From Ianthella basta (lineage: Eukaryota; Porifera; Demospongiae; Verongiida; Ianthellidae), in the NCBI GenBank assembly GCA_964019415.1, contig OZ025884.1:5147233-5211232 (forward strand): 64,000 nucleotides of DNA. Direction: 5' to 3'. The translations under genes and the position numbers were made by a program. Shown piece by piece: positions 1-27,815 of this stretch. The notes beneath the pieces were generated by a model that saw only the letters and a program-made list of their open reading frames with translations, had not been told where the DNA came from and did not search any database. Positions within the stretch are counted from its first letter, which is position 1, and the number at the start of each line of letters is the position of its first letter.

Positions 1-2
1 TT

Positions 3-1919
3 CCACTCAAGCAGCTAAAAGCTCCTCAGTTTGGCAAGTGCGTGGCTGTCAATGGGACGGTTGTACGTGTGAGCAACGTAAAGCCTCTTGTGACCAAACT
101 GGCCTTTGAATGTGCTGTGTGTGCAGAGGTCCAAGTGCTCACACTGCAGGATGGTAAGTACAGGGTTCCAACTAGGTGCCTGTCGGATGAGTGCCGCTCT
201 CGCACCTTCTCCCCCTTGAGAGGCAGCCGGCTGACAGAGACCATTGACTGGCAGAGTGTCAGGCTGCAGGAGGTAGTGAGTGATGACTCTCGTGAGGCAG
301 GTCGAATCCCCCGTACAGTGGAGTGTGAGCTGACAGGGGACCTTGTGGATCAGTGTGTCCCAGGTGACACCGTCACTGTGACTGCTATCGTCAAGGCAAC
401 CGGGTCAGAAGAGAACTATGGTAAAAACAACAAGGACAAGTGTATGTTCTTGCTGTACCTCCAAGCTGTGTCTGTGTGCTGTAACAGCAAGAGCAGCGAC
501 GACGACTCTGATCCGCAGTTAGACTTCTCTACCAATGAACTGTATGGTATCCAGGAAATTCAGGGTGACAGGGACGTCTTTAGGCTAATTGTAGGTTCCC
601 TCTGTCCGACCATATTTGGCCAGGAAGTTGTCAAGGCTGGACTCATCCTTGGGCTGTTTGGTGGCAGCACCAAGCATTCACTCGACAAGAACAGCATCCC
701 TGTTAGGGGTGACCCACATGTGTTGGTTGTGGGGGACCCAGGGTTGGGTAAGAGCCAGCTGCTTCAGGCTGCTGCCAATGTGGCCCCTCGAGGCGTCTAC
801 GTTTGTGGGAACACCACCACCGCATCTGGCCTCACTGTCACATTGAGCAAGGAAGGAAGTGGGGGAGGGGATTATGCCCTAGAGGCCGGCGCCCTGGTCC
901 TGGGAGATAGAGGTTGCTGCTGCATTGATGAGTTTGATAAGATGACCAGCCAACACCAGGCTCTTCTGGAAGCAATGGAGCAGCAAAGCATTAGCCTGGC
1001 CAAGGCAGGCATCATCTGCAGTCTCCCTGCGCGCACATCCATTCTTGCTGCAGCGAACCCAGTTGGGGGACACTACAATAAGGGGAAGACTGTGGCCGAG
1101 AACCTGAAGATGGGGAGTGCCCTACTGTCACGGTTTGATCTGGTATTCATCTTGCTTGACAAGCCGGATGAAGAAAGGGACCAGCTTCTGTCAGCACATG
1201 TGATGCTCATGCACTCCAGAAGGGCAACAGGGCAGGCAGCCACGGCTCGCAGGGTGCCTGGTGGTAACATCGAGGTGGGAACCAGCTCTCAGGATACATC
1301 ACGAATTTTCTGTGACACCTCCATTAGTGATCGCCTGAAATTGCCTGCCGGCGAAATTTTTGACCCCATTCCTCATCGACTACTGCGCAAGTACATTGCC
1401 TATGCCAGGAAATATGTGCATCCCAAGCTTAGTCCTGAGGCTGCTAAAGTCCTTCAGGACTTTTACCTGCATCTCCGCAGGCACAGACAAGGCCCCAACG
1501 CCACGCCTATTACCACTAGGCAGCTGGAGTCACTGATCCGGTTGACTGAAGCTAGGGCAAGACTGGAGCTGCATGAGGTTGCGAGTGAACAAGATGCAAA
1601 AGATGTGGTGGAGATCATGAAATTCAGCATGTACGATGCCTTCAGTGATGAGTTTGGACAAGTGGACTTCCAGCGGTCACAAAATGGAGCCGGGATGAGT
1701 TGCCGGTCAAATGCAAAGAGATTTATTGCCGAACTGAACAGAATAGCAGATGCTACTTTTAACTCACTCTTTTCTGTGCCACAGATGAAGGACATTGCGA
1801 GGAAGATGGGGTTACAAGTGTCCAGTTTGGACGATCTCATTTCTTCTCTCAACAATCAAGGCTACCTGCTGAAGAAGGGCCCAAGGATGTATCAATTGCA
1901 GACATCTAGTTGCTTGTGA
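3..1919 (+). CDS. MCM8: MCM8 DNA helicase, 3' part (5' end outside window)
   Basis: Minichromosome-maintenance family AAA+ helicase that works with MCM9 in homologous-recombination repair. The frame is open from base 3 to TGA at 1917-1919, giving about 638 residues of a protein that is about 840 in human, so the N-terminus lies upstream. Visible in order: a zinc-finger-like OB-fold segment with CAVC and later paired cysteines (about 110-210), Walker A GDPGLGKSQ near 733, Walker B CCIDEFDK near 916, the arginine-finger stretch SALLSRFDLVF near 1117, and the lid and C-terminal region ending GYLLKKGPRMYQLQ. The match to vertebrate MCM8 is strong throughout, including the MCM8-specific ending. 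The whole visible part is one exon although neighbours have many introns. HEATR4 starts 62 bp downstream on the same strand. Confidence 0.95.
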   Translation, partial: PLKQLKAPQFGKCVAVNGTVVRVSNVKPLVTKLAFECAVCAEVQVLTLQDGKYRVPTRCLSDECRSRTFSPLRGSRLTETIDWQSVRLQEVVSDDSREAGRIPRTVECELTGDLVDQCVPGDTVTVTAIVKATGSEENYGKNNKDKCMFLLYLQAVSVCCNSKSSDDDSDPQLDFSTNELYGIQEIQGDRDVFRLIVGSLCPTIFGQEVVKAGLILGLFGGSTKHSLDKNSIPVRGDPHVLVVGDPGLGKSQLLQAAANVAPRGVYVCGNTTTASGLTVTLSKEGSGGGDYALEAGALVLGDRGCCCIDEFDKMTSQHQALLEAMEQQSISLAKAGIICSLPARTSILAAANPVGGHYNKGKTVAENLKMGSALLSRFDLVFILLDKPDEERDQLLSAHVMLMHSRRATGQAATARRVPGGNIEVGTSSQDTSRIFCDTSISDRLKLPAGEIFDPIPHRLLRKYIAYARKYVHPKLSPEAAKVLQDFYLHLRRHRQGPNATPITTRQLESLIRLTEARARLELHEVASEQDAKDVVEIMKFSMYDAFSDEFGQVDFQRSQNGAGMSCRSNAKRFIAELNRIADATFNSLFSVPQMKDIARKMGLQVSSLDDLISSLNNQGYLLKKGPRMYQLQTSSCL

Positions 1920-1981
1920 CAATAACATTCTGCTATATTGTTGTATTATATTCTAATCAGCAACTAATCTAATTGACAACA

Positions 1982-8702
<6,721 letters not shown>

Positions 8703-8720
<18 letters not shown>

Positions 8721-8756
8721 TGACGTTTTCATTTTTATTTCTGATTTCAATTAAAA
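8703..8756 (+). promoter_or_regulatory. Putative MANBA copy-1 core promoter / HEATR4 3' end
   Basis: The last codons of HEATR4 and the 36 bp that follow hold GTGATGATGC followed by a CRE-like TGACGT, and an ATTAAA poly(A)-type signal directly before the MANBA ATG at 8757. The GTGATGATGC...ATGACGT pattern recurs upstream of MANBA copy 2 (18589-18606), which supports a shared promoter role. This is inference from sequence conservation between the duplicates. Confidence 0.45.
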
Positions 8757-18228
<9,472 letters not shown>

Positions 18229-18621
18229 ACTCTACAGATGATGATACCAATTCATTCACGTAATTATACTAGTCATGCTTCCACGTGAGCTGCTTCACCT
18301 CTGTGTGACTGCATCTGGTGCATGCATGCATGAGAGTGGTGGTATTAATCTGCTAGATGACAACAGCTCAATCTCTTGCTTCCAACTCTACCCATACTGT
18401 AGCTACGTTAATCTCTTCTTATACATATGTATAATACTTATGACATCCATCTCTCCCTCCATTGCTGCTTACTGAAGACATGGTTAGCTAGGATTCTCGT
18501 TAGGTCATGTTCTGACGTGCACTTTCCATACGCATGAACTCCGTCTAGCTCCCTCCTCTTTGCTTCTGCACAGTCGCACCAAGGCGAGTGATGATGCGTA
18601 ATGACGTAGCTTATTGAAAAA
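18229..18621. other. Spacer between MANBA copies, with copy-2 promoter
   Basis: No ORF of note. The last 40 bp repeat the GTGATGATGC...ATGACGT element seen before copy 1, so the duplicated unit appears to begin within the HEATR4 stop-codon region. Confidence 0.6.
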
Positions 18622-20983
18622 ATGGCTGCAATTGGCCGTGTAGCGATCCTGTTTCTTCTCGGACTGTCCTGCGGGCAGGAGGCTCCCCTCACGATCGATC
18701 TGGATGGAAACGACTGGATATTGCGAGATGCCAGCGGTAACGTGTCTAACGTCGGTGCTGTGGTACCCGGACAGGCGCATTTGGATTTATTGTACGTCAC
18801 ACCGCACGCACCGTCCTGCACAGCGCGCTAGATCACGATGCTGCAAGTTTATGTGCACTCTTTGATCTCTGTGCGTACTGCAGGAATGCTGGCATCATTG
18901 GCGATCCCTATTGTGAGCTTTGCATTGCCAATCAATTGCTATGACATGATGTAGCTCTTTGGTAGCTAAAATAGAATAGCTAGCCATCTGGGAAATTGCT
19001 TTTTGACAACAATAGTGGGGCTAACTAAAAACACAACAAACCAGTCTAATATTTCAAATAAACACCTTTGTCCTGTTAGCTATATCCGCCATGTATAGAA
19101 AGGTGGCTGCATTACATGTACAGAGGCAGAATATTAATGTAGTGTATTATGATTATTTGTGCTTTATTTATGCTGGTTGGTTGCTAATACTGTTCACATA
19201 ATCATTAACCTTATAGACAGACATTACTGTGTGTATTTGCATGCATGCATGCATCACTGCCTGCATATATTCTGCTTGAGATGAGCATGTGCCAAGTAGC
19301 TATATCTGTAATTCTGTACTGCATGTTTCACTCATGTAGGGGGCTACAATGAGAGGGACTACGTGTGGATTGTCAATGAGAAGTGGATCTATGCAAAGAA
19401 GTTTATGTTGCCCTCTGACCTCTTTAAGTATGACAATGTGTGGCTGCAATGTGATGGGCTGGACACAGTAGTCAACATCAGGTCTGCACTGTAACTTCAT
19501 GCATGGAAGAAGTAGTGAAGCTTCTTGTGTGTTAGTGCGTACCTGTACAACAATATGAAGTACAACTCAATCTAACCATTTGTTGAGTGATATGCGTGCA
19601 TGAGAAGTGCCCTCCTCTCTTCCAGCTTCAACGGAAAAGGGTTCTCAGCTTCTCCCAACAACCAACACAGACGATATTTCCTTGACAGTGCTCAGGTATT
19701 CAATGCTTCCATTGCACTTCTCATCAGATAATGGTTCAGGTGCCATGTCATGCCACTGTTAAGAACACCAAGTGGTCTACACACTTTGTGGTACAGTTGA
19801 TTTCAAAAATGGCTGTCCAAAATGGGCAAATGGCAAATGGCATGACATCATGGCAAATGGCAATGCTGACCAATAGGTGTGACATAATGACAAGCAGTTA
19901 AACTAATAGTGACACCACTCCACTTGGCCGTTCTGCCCTTTGCCATTTTGGCCAACCATTCTGAAATCAACTGTATACAGTAGACATTATAATATGTGTT
20001 TGCAAAATGCAATGTCCTTGATGTGATTACACTTTGGATGGAGCCTTGTTGACAACATAGATGATTGCACTGTATTAATGGCCAATTCAGAAGTCTTTTT
20101 GGGCAAGACTTTATCCCAGAAGGTTGCTTCTCGATCTGCAACTTAGAAAGGAAGCTCACACAATGTACAATGTATACATGAACAAATGTAGGAACTCTAT
20201 AGTACGTGCATATCCTTAACATGTACAGTAAGTGAGTCAGGGGAGTCTGTTCTGTGCAGTACTTTATTCAGGAGGGACAAAACGTCATTGAAGTGAATTT
20301 TGAGTCTCCAGTGAAGTACGCCGACATGCTGAACAGTAGCTATCCCTACAACATACCCACCTATGTGTACAGCCAGTATGTTAAGACAGTGCGGAACTTC
20401 ATACGTAAGGCACAGTCAGGTGAGCTGTTGTGCCAAACACTGCAACACACTCAGGATTATATTGTGATGTCATGTACTCTCTTTCCATTCCCAGATTTTG
20501 GTTGGGACTGGGGACCAGCATTTGCCCCCGTTGGTATTTGGCGCTCCATATCCCTGGTAGGGTTCAACGTTGGTCTTGTCACTGATGTGGTTCCACGAGT
20601 CTGGTATGACAAGACAGGGAACACTTTCTTTGTTGAAACACGCATCTGTGCACAAGTTCCTGACAATGGTAATTTTCCCGCTAATGAATGCACACTAACA
20701 AGAAGCTGGTAGTTGGTCTCGTGAGCCAGACTGTGCAATATCCAAAGTTGGGTTTTGCACAAAAGTCTGGCTTGCTAGACTGGTTGATGATAAGTCTGGT
20801 GAATATCTCATTGCTAGTGGGGAACCACCCATCTAGTACTATGCCTTGTGTTTAAACTGCCTCACATGAATTCCTTTTCAGCCTTCCTGTGTCCCCACTA
20901 TCTCTTCTCTCTACCTTCTTCCCCAGCTAAATTTCCTGTAACCATGTCAACTTCTGTAACTCTTGCAGGCGGGTTGGGAGAAG

Positions 20984-21024
<41 letters not shown>

Positions 21025-22011
21025 TGTGGATGTGTACAGACCAGAAGTGACAGCTGACTAGACGACTGACTAGACATGACTAGACGACTGCCAGACAACT
21101 GGCTACACAAATGGCTAGATGCCTGACTAGACTTGAGTTGATTGGACTGTAGAGTTGCTATATTAACTTATAGATTCTGATGTCATGGTGACGTGCATCT
21201 AAACCTCTTTGTCGCCATTAACTATTACATAATTATACAAGTCTAGTTAGTTATCAAGTCTGCCATCTATTCAGCATTATAGCTATTTGTGACGTTATTA
21301 TAAATATTTATTTATAAGAATATTGCTATGTCTGCAGGGGGCCCATAGAACAATAATGTACACCCAGGTGTGCATTAAACATGACATTGCACATAGCATC
21401 CTTGATCATCAAGCGACAACTCTGTTAAAGTACTTTGTGGTTGCTGTTTGCAGGCTGTAAACATAACTGCTGGAGGGGAAACATGCCTGACAGTGGGTTT
21501 AGGCTTTTCTGATGTTGGCGTCAAATGGTGGTATCCAAATGGATATGGGGACCATCCCACATATGTGGTTGATGTGAAGGTTGCTCTAAATGACGTGAGG
21601 TGTAATCCACTCAGCATGCAACACACACACGCACACACACAGGTACACACGTACACATTATCTGCCAATGTTTCCTTTCAGTCAACTGGAAAGAAGTCAG
21701 TGCAGTCATTTGAGAAACGTATTGGATTCCGAGATGTCAAACTTATCAGAGACCCTCTTCCGGATGGAGAGACCTTCTACTTCCTAGTTAATGGTGATGG
21801 CTATATATCTCTCTCACACACAGGCACACAACTTGATACAGTGCAAGCCTGCACACATGCTTTAACACTTGTTGGTGTGTGTGTGTATGTGTGTGTGTGT
21901 GTGTGTGCGTGCACTCACCACACACACCCTGGACACCCTATTCACATGCATACGTATATGTGTGCATGTGCCACTCCTAGTGATCACCACACGTACATTC
22001 ATCACACACAG

Positions 22012-22016
<5 letters not shown>

Positions 22017-22079
<63 letters not shown>

Positions 22080-22096
22080 GCGCGCGTGCGCGCACG
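22017..22096. repeat. (CA)n/(CG) tract before MANBA copy-2 exon 10
   Basis: CA array ending in CGCGCGCGTGCGCGC, within 30 bp of the acceptor. Confidence 0.93.
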
Positions 22097-23078
22097 CACA
22101 CACTTCTCTGTCCTCTTGCAGAAATCCCTATGTTTGTCAAGGGGAGCAACCTGATCCCGCTGGACGCCTTTGAGAGCCGTGTCACCAGTGCCTACCTGAG
22201 GAAGGTGCTCCAAGCTGCAGTGGTTGCCAACCAGAACATGGTCCGTGTGTGGTGAGCTTCATTTGGAGTACCAACTTGCGCAATGCTGTACAAAATGTAA
22301 CCAATCCTTTCTTGGCCTATTGTGAGCCATTTAAGTGCACTGTGGTGATGAAATATGATAATCAGACTATGTTCCAATCAAAACTCCGGACTTGAGCAGC
22401 TGACAATGCCTCATGTTCAGAACATCTTGTTTCTGATAATATGTGCTGTGTGCCCTTACATACCTTCCTTGCTCAGAAGTTCTACTCTTCACTACAACTC
22501 CCGGTGTGGCATGGGCTTCTGCAGTGTTACTTGTTTAAGTCATTGGACTGTAGTGATGGAATGTAAAGAATAGTAGTTGGACTCTCATGACTCTTCATTT
22601 TGTATATACATATTTGGGTATCCATAGTTACAGCACTTGTGTCTTTGTTGTCATGGTGATGCAAGATTGTGCTGACCTCTTACTGGATCTCTTTGGAATG
22701 TGTGTACATATATTGTGGTACAATAGCCTATACATGTGTATAGTGTGTTAATGCTTGTCTGTATGTGTAGGGGAGGTGGAATCTACCAGCGAGATGAGTT
22801 TTATGACATTTGTGATGAGCTGGGTCTGATGGTCTGGCAGGAGTTCATGTTTGCAGTGTCTCTTTACCCACGAGACAAGGTGCGTTAGGAGTGAAGTGTG
22901 AGGAGTGTGTATGTGCTCTAGTTCAAATGCTACTCGGAAGTTTGAAGATTTTGTGTATCTGACTCAAGTGGTCCAGTCTGTGTGTATTGAGGCTCAGATA
23001 GAACATTATCGTCGGATCAGGAATGAATCCTGGACCATGGGCACACTGTACTGGCAACTGGTGAAATGAGCATGGACA

Positions 23079-23089
23079 CACACACACAC

Positions 23090-23162
<73 letters not shown>
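23079..23162. repeat. (CA)n tract in MANBA copy 2
   Basis: Pure CA array between the exons matching copy-1 exons 17 and 18. Copy 1 has a shorter, more interrupted CA region at the same place. Confidence 0.95.
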
Positions 23163-23164
<2 letters not shown>

Positions 23165-23548
23165 TGACCTTCCCCACTTCCTCAGAATGACATCTGGCAG
23201 GCACAGACTTGGTCTTCCCTGGAGTATGGAGGTCGCTGGAAGCTGCTCCACTATGGAGTGAAGAGAGCCTACAGCGTGTACCTCATCTCAGCTTACCAAC
23301 TGGACGGCAACATAATGGTTTATCTTGTGAGTGACAACTATCAGAGCAGCCAGCAAGTCGATTTTGCCATCAAAGTCATTGGATGGGATGTAAGTGTATG
23401 CATACCTACATGATTTGTGTGTGTGTGTGTGTGTGTTTCCATGTTGTGTGTATTGGATGTGTGTGTGTGCTTGTGTTGGAGTGTATGCAGAATGTAAAGA
23501 GGCAGTGTGGGTGGTACCTTATGTACAGCATGGTGTGGGATTTCATTA

Positions 23549-23719
23549 TATGGTGAAACCTGCCTAAGACAGCCACCTGTGGGCCAGTTTTAATTGACCT
23601 TTATAGAGAGACGGCTGGTCTACAGAGGTAGCCTGCAATGTTCAGAGTTATTTGGGGCCAGGGAGGCTGACCATTTTAGAGAGATGGCTTACACAGTGAC
23701 CGTCTTAGGTTCCACTGCA
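23549..23719. mobile_element. TACAGTGRAACC-family MITE, MANBA copy-2 intron
   Basis: Starts TATGGTGAAACCTGCC and ends GGTTCCACTGCA, giving imperfect terminal inverted repeats. The interior has AGACAGCCACCTGTGGGCC. About 170 bp, no ORF. Confidence 0.75.
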
Positions 23720-23802
23720 TGTATAACACTAGTAATACATGTACTGTAAGTGGTGGTGGATATGGTGGCCTTCAGTGGATGTACATGATTGCCTAGTGAA
23801 AA

Positions 23803-24009
23803 TACAGTGAAACTGGTCTAAACCTTGTTATAACCTGCCTGTGGGCCTGTTATAACTGGCCTTTGTAGAGAGGTGGCTGCTTTACAGAGGTAGGCTGCAA
23901 ATGTCTTAGTGCTATGTATGTAAGTGCCGTATGGGGCTAGCAAGGCTGGCTGCATGCCTTAGAGAGGTGGCTGCCTTATACAGTGACCATCTTTGTTAAT
24001 TCTACTGTA
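23803..24009. mobile_element. TACAGTGRAACC-family MITE, second copy in the same intron
   Basis: TACAGTGAAACTGG at the left and TTCTACTGTA at the right. The interior has CCTTTGTAGAGAGGTGGCTG and GCCTTATACAGTGACC. Flanking TA is compatible with a Tc1/mariner-type target. Confidence 0.75.
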
Positions 24010-24568
24010 TCACAATTTAAGCACATTAATACGTCAAACTAAGCAACATTCCAGCCCAGCCTGTCTCAATGCAGCCTGCAAAAAATGTTCATAGCCTTCG
24101 ACAAACTCTAGCGTATAGATTCCATTTTCTTGATTGTCAACCTTTTTGTCCTACTGCCATGTAATGTGAAGGAGAACACATGCAAGTATCATCAGTGTGG
24201 TACAGTGTCTCTATGCCCTTCTCTGGCAGGGTGCAGTGAAGGGGACCTTTGGCCAGTCCAAAGTTGAGCTACCAATGCTCTCCTCCAAAAGAGTCTGGAG
24301 CGAGCCCTCGAGTGTTGTGTTCAAGAACTGCCAGGGAGGGTCCAGTGGGTGCTTCCTCCATCTGGTTGCCAACCACACTGGGTCTTCCACTGTGCTGTGT
24401 GAGAACACCTTCTTCCCTACATCATTGGCCACTGTCAACTTCTCTCCACCAAGTATCTCCATCGCAGACAAGGCCATCAAAGAGAATATGGCCCATGTGA
24501 GTTGAAAGGAAGCAAGTGTGACTGGTTGTCTTTGCATTCAGATAGATATGTACAGTATTGTTGTGAGT

Positions 24569-24760
24569 TCTCGGAACAACTAGTCTATTAGTCAATTATA
24601 CAATATGGACTGGTGTATGAGTCAATCAGATGTTTCGACCCCAATCCAGGAATCCTCATTAGTGATAAATGATTACAAAAACACAGCAAGGTGTCAATGG
24701 GGTCAAAACGTCTGACTTGTGCATCAGTCCCTGTTGAAATCGGCTAGAGTTGTTCCGAGA
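24569..24760. mobile_element. Fold-back MITE, MANBA copy-2 intron
   Basis: Imperfect inverted arms starting TCTCGGAACAACTAGTC and ending AGAGTTGTTCCGAGA. The inner part has GATGTTTCGACCCC facing GGGGTCAAAACGTC. Absent from the matching intron of copy 1. Confidence 0.8.
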
Positions 24761-25296
24761 TTTTAGCAAGATATGATACTTAGCCATGCACTCAGAAGTC
24801 TCCCATGCAGTACTGTTGTAATCCTAAATGGGAAGAGGAGGCATGTGGCAGGTGTTACACATGTTACTTCATATCTTGTACTTGTCTTTCTGGTTCTCAT
24901 GTAGTTTTCACTTGAATCCAAGGCTGTTGCTCCCTTTGTCTACCTGTACACCAAAGTGGATGGCTACTTCAGGTGTGTGAGTAGGATCAGTCAACTTCCA
25001 CTTACACATACTGTATTTGCAAGGACACTTCTTAAAATTCCAGATTGCAAAGAACACTGTACACTGAGCTATATCTATTGCCAGCCCGTGTTTATAGTTC
25101 CTGTACGTTTGTTGTGTATGCATGCGTTGGGCCTTACAATGTATATTGTTCTCTGGCTATGTTTTACAGTGATAACGGCTTCCTGCTGATGCCTGGCAAG
25201 AAGACGTTGTTCTCCTTCACGGGGGATACTGGACTTGATCCAAACACTTTCTGGAATGAGTTGCAAGTGAAGAGCATCCGCGACACATACAAGTAA

Positions 25297-25675
25297 ATGC
25301 TAGATGAACAGCAATGCCATGCAACACACACAGTTATGGTATAGTTAGAGCCACCTTTAGCAGTGAAATACGTATAACTAAGCACTCACACATACACACA
25401 TAAGTACACAACCAACCCATGAACTTGCATAAAGATGTATACCATGCATTTAATTATGCATGTTTAGATATAAGCAGTAAACTGGAACAGAAGCTGTTAC
25501 AAGTATATACTTTCCTTTTAAGCTGATAAGTGGTCTCACTGAACTCGCTCATATATATATGTAAGTGAATGATAATTGGTAACAAATAAAAAAGACTTGG
25601 ATCAATACACATACATAGCTGGAATGTTCACTGTGTATGAATGCTCATGAATTCAGGTCGATCAATTGCAAGTGG
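25297..25675. other. Convergent intergenic spacer, MANBA copy 2 / CCDC124
   Basis: 379 bp, AT-rich, holding both 3' ends. AATAAA occurs near 25586; no coding signal seen. Confidence 0.6.
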
Positions 25676-26900
25676 TCATCTTTTGACTTTCATTGGTGCA
25701 TTGACGGGGTTTTCTGGGGACTTTTGCCATTGTTTCCACACAAGCTGCTTCACCTGGGACTGTTTCAAGTGGGGGTTGCTGGCCTTTGCAAGGGGCAGCT
25801 CCCTGGCTTCAAACTCTGCATAAGTCAGTCTCTTTGTCTCCTCTTGCACTTGTCCCACATGCAACACAGAAATCGCTTCTGCCACACTTCTAGCCTCAAC
25901 CTCTCCCTCCATGGCTGCTTGCCGAAGAAGTTGGTTTGGATTCTCTTCTAGAAAATCTTGCTCTGAGATTTTCTGTGCCTCCATCTCTTTCCTCCTGGCT
26001 TCCTGTTGCAGTCTCTCCCTTTCCCGTGCCTGCTGTTCTTCAATCTGTGCTCTTGTGACGCGTTGGACCTTCTTGCCACCAACTGCCTCTTCCTCGGCCT
26101 CCAAAAGTGCTCGATTCTCCGCTTTCCTTGAAGCTGTGTCTTGTTTCTTACAGTCTCTCTCACTCTGAAGACAATAAACACACACAGGGAACAAACAGCA
26201 CATCCTTACACATTAATACAGTATATGCACATACCCTCAAAACAGGGGAGCACTTTGCCCGTGGTCACTATGCAGCTTGTTGGTCAAATTTTTGAAGTCA
26301 GCAATAGAGCAGTTTCATTGGACATTTACAAAAATTAATGCACATCACATGGTGTACAATGACTCACATGCGTCATATGCAAGAATCCATAAATGTAAAA
26401 AGTTTCGCATCAATAGGCCTACATTGCTCTCCCAAGATACAGTGGGAGGAGTGGATGAGAGAGAGATGAGTGCATAGTGCTAAACAGGAATATCACAAAG
26501 CACATGTGAGTCATTGTGCATTGTTCATTGTGTGATATACCTTGGGCAAATGAGACAAAACATTGGAAATGTACTCTAGCTAGCTATATGGCTGAGCTAT
26601 CTAAATTATGCTGCGAATTGAACTTGCACTACACCATGCAATCTAAAGTACACAGAGAGTAAGGTGGATCTATTGAACACACTAATGATGTGGTGGCTTA
26701 CAAGACCATAAGACTAGCTACTTCGTGTGAGCACTGACCTTCCTATCCGCTTTCTTCTTCAGCGCCTTGTCGTCATCTCTCCAGTATTCATCTTCCGCCT
26801 CCTTCTGTTTGCGTGCCTGCTGCTCAATCTTTTGGTTAGCCTTCCTTTCCCTCGCCTCTTCTGCTTTCGGATGTGTGCCCAATTTTGCTTTCTTCGGCAT
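25676..26900 (-). CDS. CCDC124: CCDC124 coiled-coil ribosome-associated protein, 2 exons
   Basis: Exon 1 is 26900-26739 and exon 2 is 26164-25676, giving 216 residues (human 223). The start MPKKAKLG and the charged coiled coil with EDEYWRDDDKAL match the N-terminus of human CCDC124 (ELEDAYWKDDDK). The C-terminal half has VTRAQIEE, EARSVAEAISVL, YAEFEARELPLAKASNPHLKQSQVKQL and QKSPENPVN, all family signatures. In other eukaryotes the family (yeast Lso2) binds idle 80S ribosomes and helps translation recover. The product is predicted cytoplasmic with no signal peptide. The start is only 74 bp from neugrin, which is divergently transcribed. Confidence 0.93.
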
Positions 26901-26974
26901 CTTCTTAAACCATGTTCACAGGTCTGGTACGTATTCCAAAGTTGTGAATGGGAATTGGATCTGCATATTGAAAA
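26901..26974. promoter_or_regulatory. Divergent promoter between CCDC124 and neugrin
   Basis: Only 74 bp separate the two start codons, so both genes must share promoter sequence and short 5' UTRs. No TATA box is seen on either side. Confidence 0.6.
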
Positions 26975-27815
26975 ATGGCGGCAGGAGTTACGCTGAGTGG
27001 GATTTGCCGGTACTGTCGACCTAGCTGCGTTTTTCTTTGGCTCAGAGCACGTACACCAAACGCCATCATTGTGGAAAGATATGCCGTGCCCAATCGTGCA
27101 CTGACGACCGAGGACAAGCACAAATCAACTGAACCAGAGCAGTAAGCTTAAGCAGTATGTTGCTAACTGGGCTCGCAGACTGGGGAATGCACTTCCGTTT
27201 GTGGGCTACTGTAAATTGTATGTTAGAGTCTATTGTGCTGCGGCTGAACTGTATGTGTGTATGCACAGTGTCCTGCCTTGCATTGCAGGCGGTTGCATCA
27301 TAGTGCAGACAGTCTGAGTGAGCAGTGGGATAGCTACAGTGACCCACTACGACCGCAGGACACTCCAACTATGCAAATTCAGAGGAAGCGGCATGTAGCC
27401 CGGCACGGTGCATGGAGACCCAACAAGCGCCTGCTCTGGCATCAGATGGAACACCTGCGATTCTTGAGAGAAGCCGATCCCAAGGAGTGGACCCATACCA
27501 AATTGGCTAAGCAATTTGGAATCAGTATACCAGCAGTCGCAAGAATACTAAAGAGCAAGTGTGTTTGCAGCTGTGTGTGGCAAATTTAATAACATATTTA
27601 GTATGTGTTTAATGTGTATTTATATGCATATGCTTTTAGGTATCCTTCCTCACTGTAGTAACAGTATACTATTTCGCCATTGAAGGTTTGTGCCATCTCC
27701 TGAGGTGGCTGAGAGGCAGGATGCTTTGGCTAAGAAGCAGCAGCAAGAGAGAAGGGATGCTTGGAGGACACAGAAATCTCATAAGATGAACTTTGTGACT
27801 GTACGTAGACGCTAG
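26975..27815 (+). CDS. NGRN: Neugrin-like mitochondrial protein, 3 exons
   Basis: Exons 26975-27141, 27289-27558 and 27686-27815 join in frame to 188 residues. The core RPNKRLLWHQMEHLRFL, followed by DPKEWTHTKLAKQFGISIPAVARILKSKFVPS, corresponds to the neugrin/Rrg9 domain (human LTWEAMEQIRYLHEEFPESWSVPRLAEGF and RRVLKSKFLPT). In human, NGRN is a mitochondrial matrix protein needed for 16S rRNA stability and mitoribosome function. The N-terminus MAAGVTLSGICRYCRPSC is basic and could be a targeting sequence. Exon 3 extends the conserved KSK-F-P junction across the splice, which supports the acceptor at 27684-27685 despite its short pyrimidine tract. Shorter than human (291), mainly at the C-terminus. 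Confidence 0.85.

Larger units (their letters stand above)
18622..25296 (+). pseudogene. Second beta-mannosidase copy, lacks five catalytic exons
   Basis: Tandem duplicate of MANBA. Recognisable exons: 18622-18791, 18884-18912, 19340-19481, 19626-19695, 20260-20419, 20495-20668, 20927-20985, 21454-21594, 21682-21793, 22122-22251, 22771-22879, 22922-23060, 23186-23389, 24230-24496, 24905-24972, 25170-25296. Splice sites and lengths match copy 1, except exons 3 and 7, each one codon shorter. Between 22879 and 22922 only 42 bp remain where copy 1 has about 2 kb. The exons matching copy-1 exons 12-16 (536 nt) are gone, including both catalytic glutamates (WSGNNENQ and FASEFGYQS). Since 536 is not a multiple of three, joining the flanking exons shifts frame and meets TGA after seven codons. 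The upstream part still encodes a signal peptide and about 430 residues of N-terminal domains, so a secreted truncated protein cannot be excluded. An assembly collapse is the other explanation. Confidence 0.85.

Noticed and set aside
1463-1855. 130-codon minus-strand frame opposite MCM8
   Set aside because: Shadow frame of a strongly conserved coding exon.
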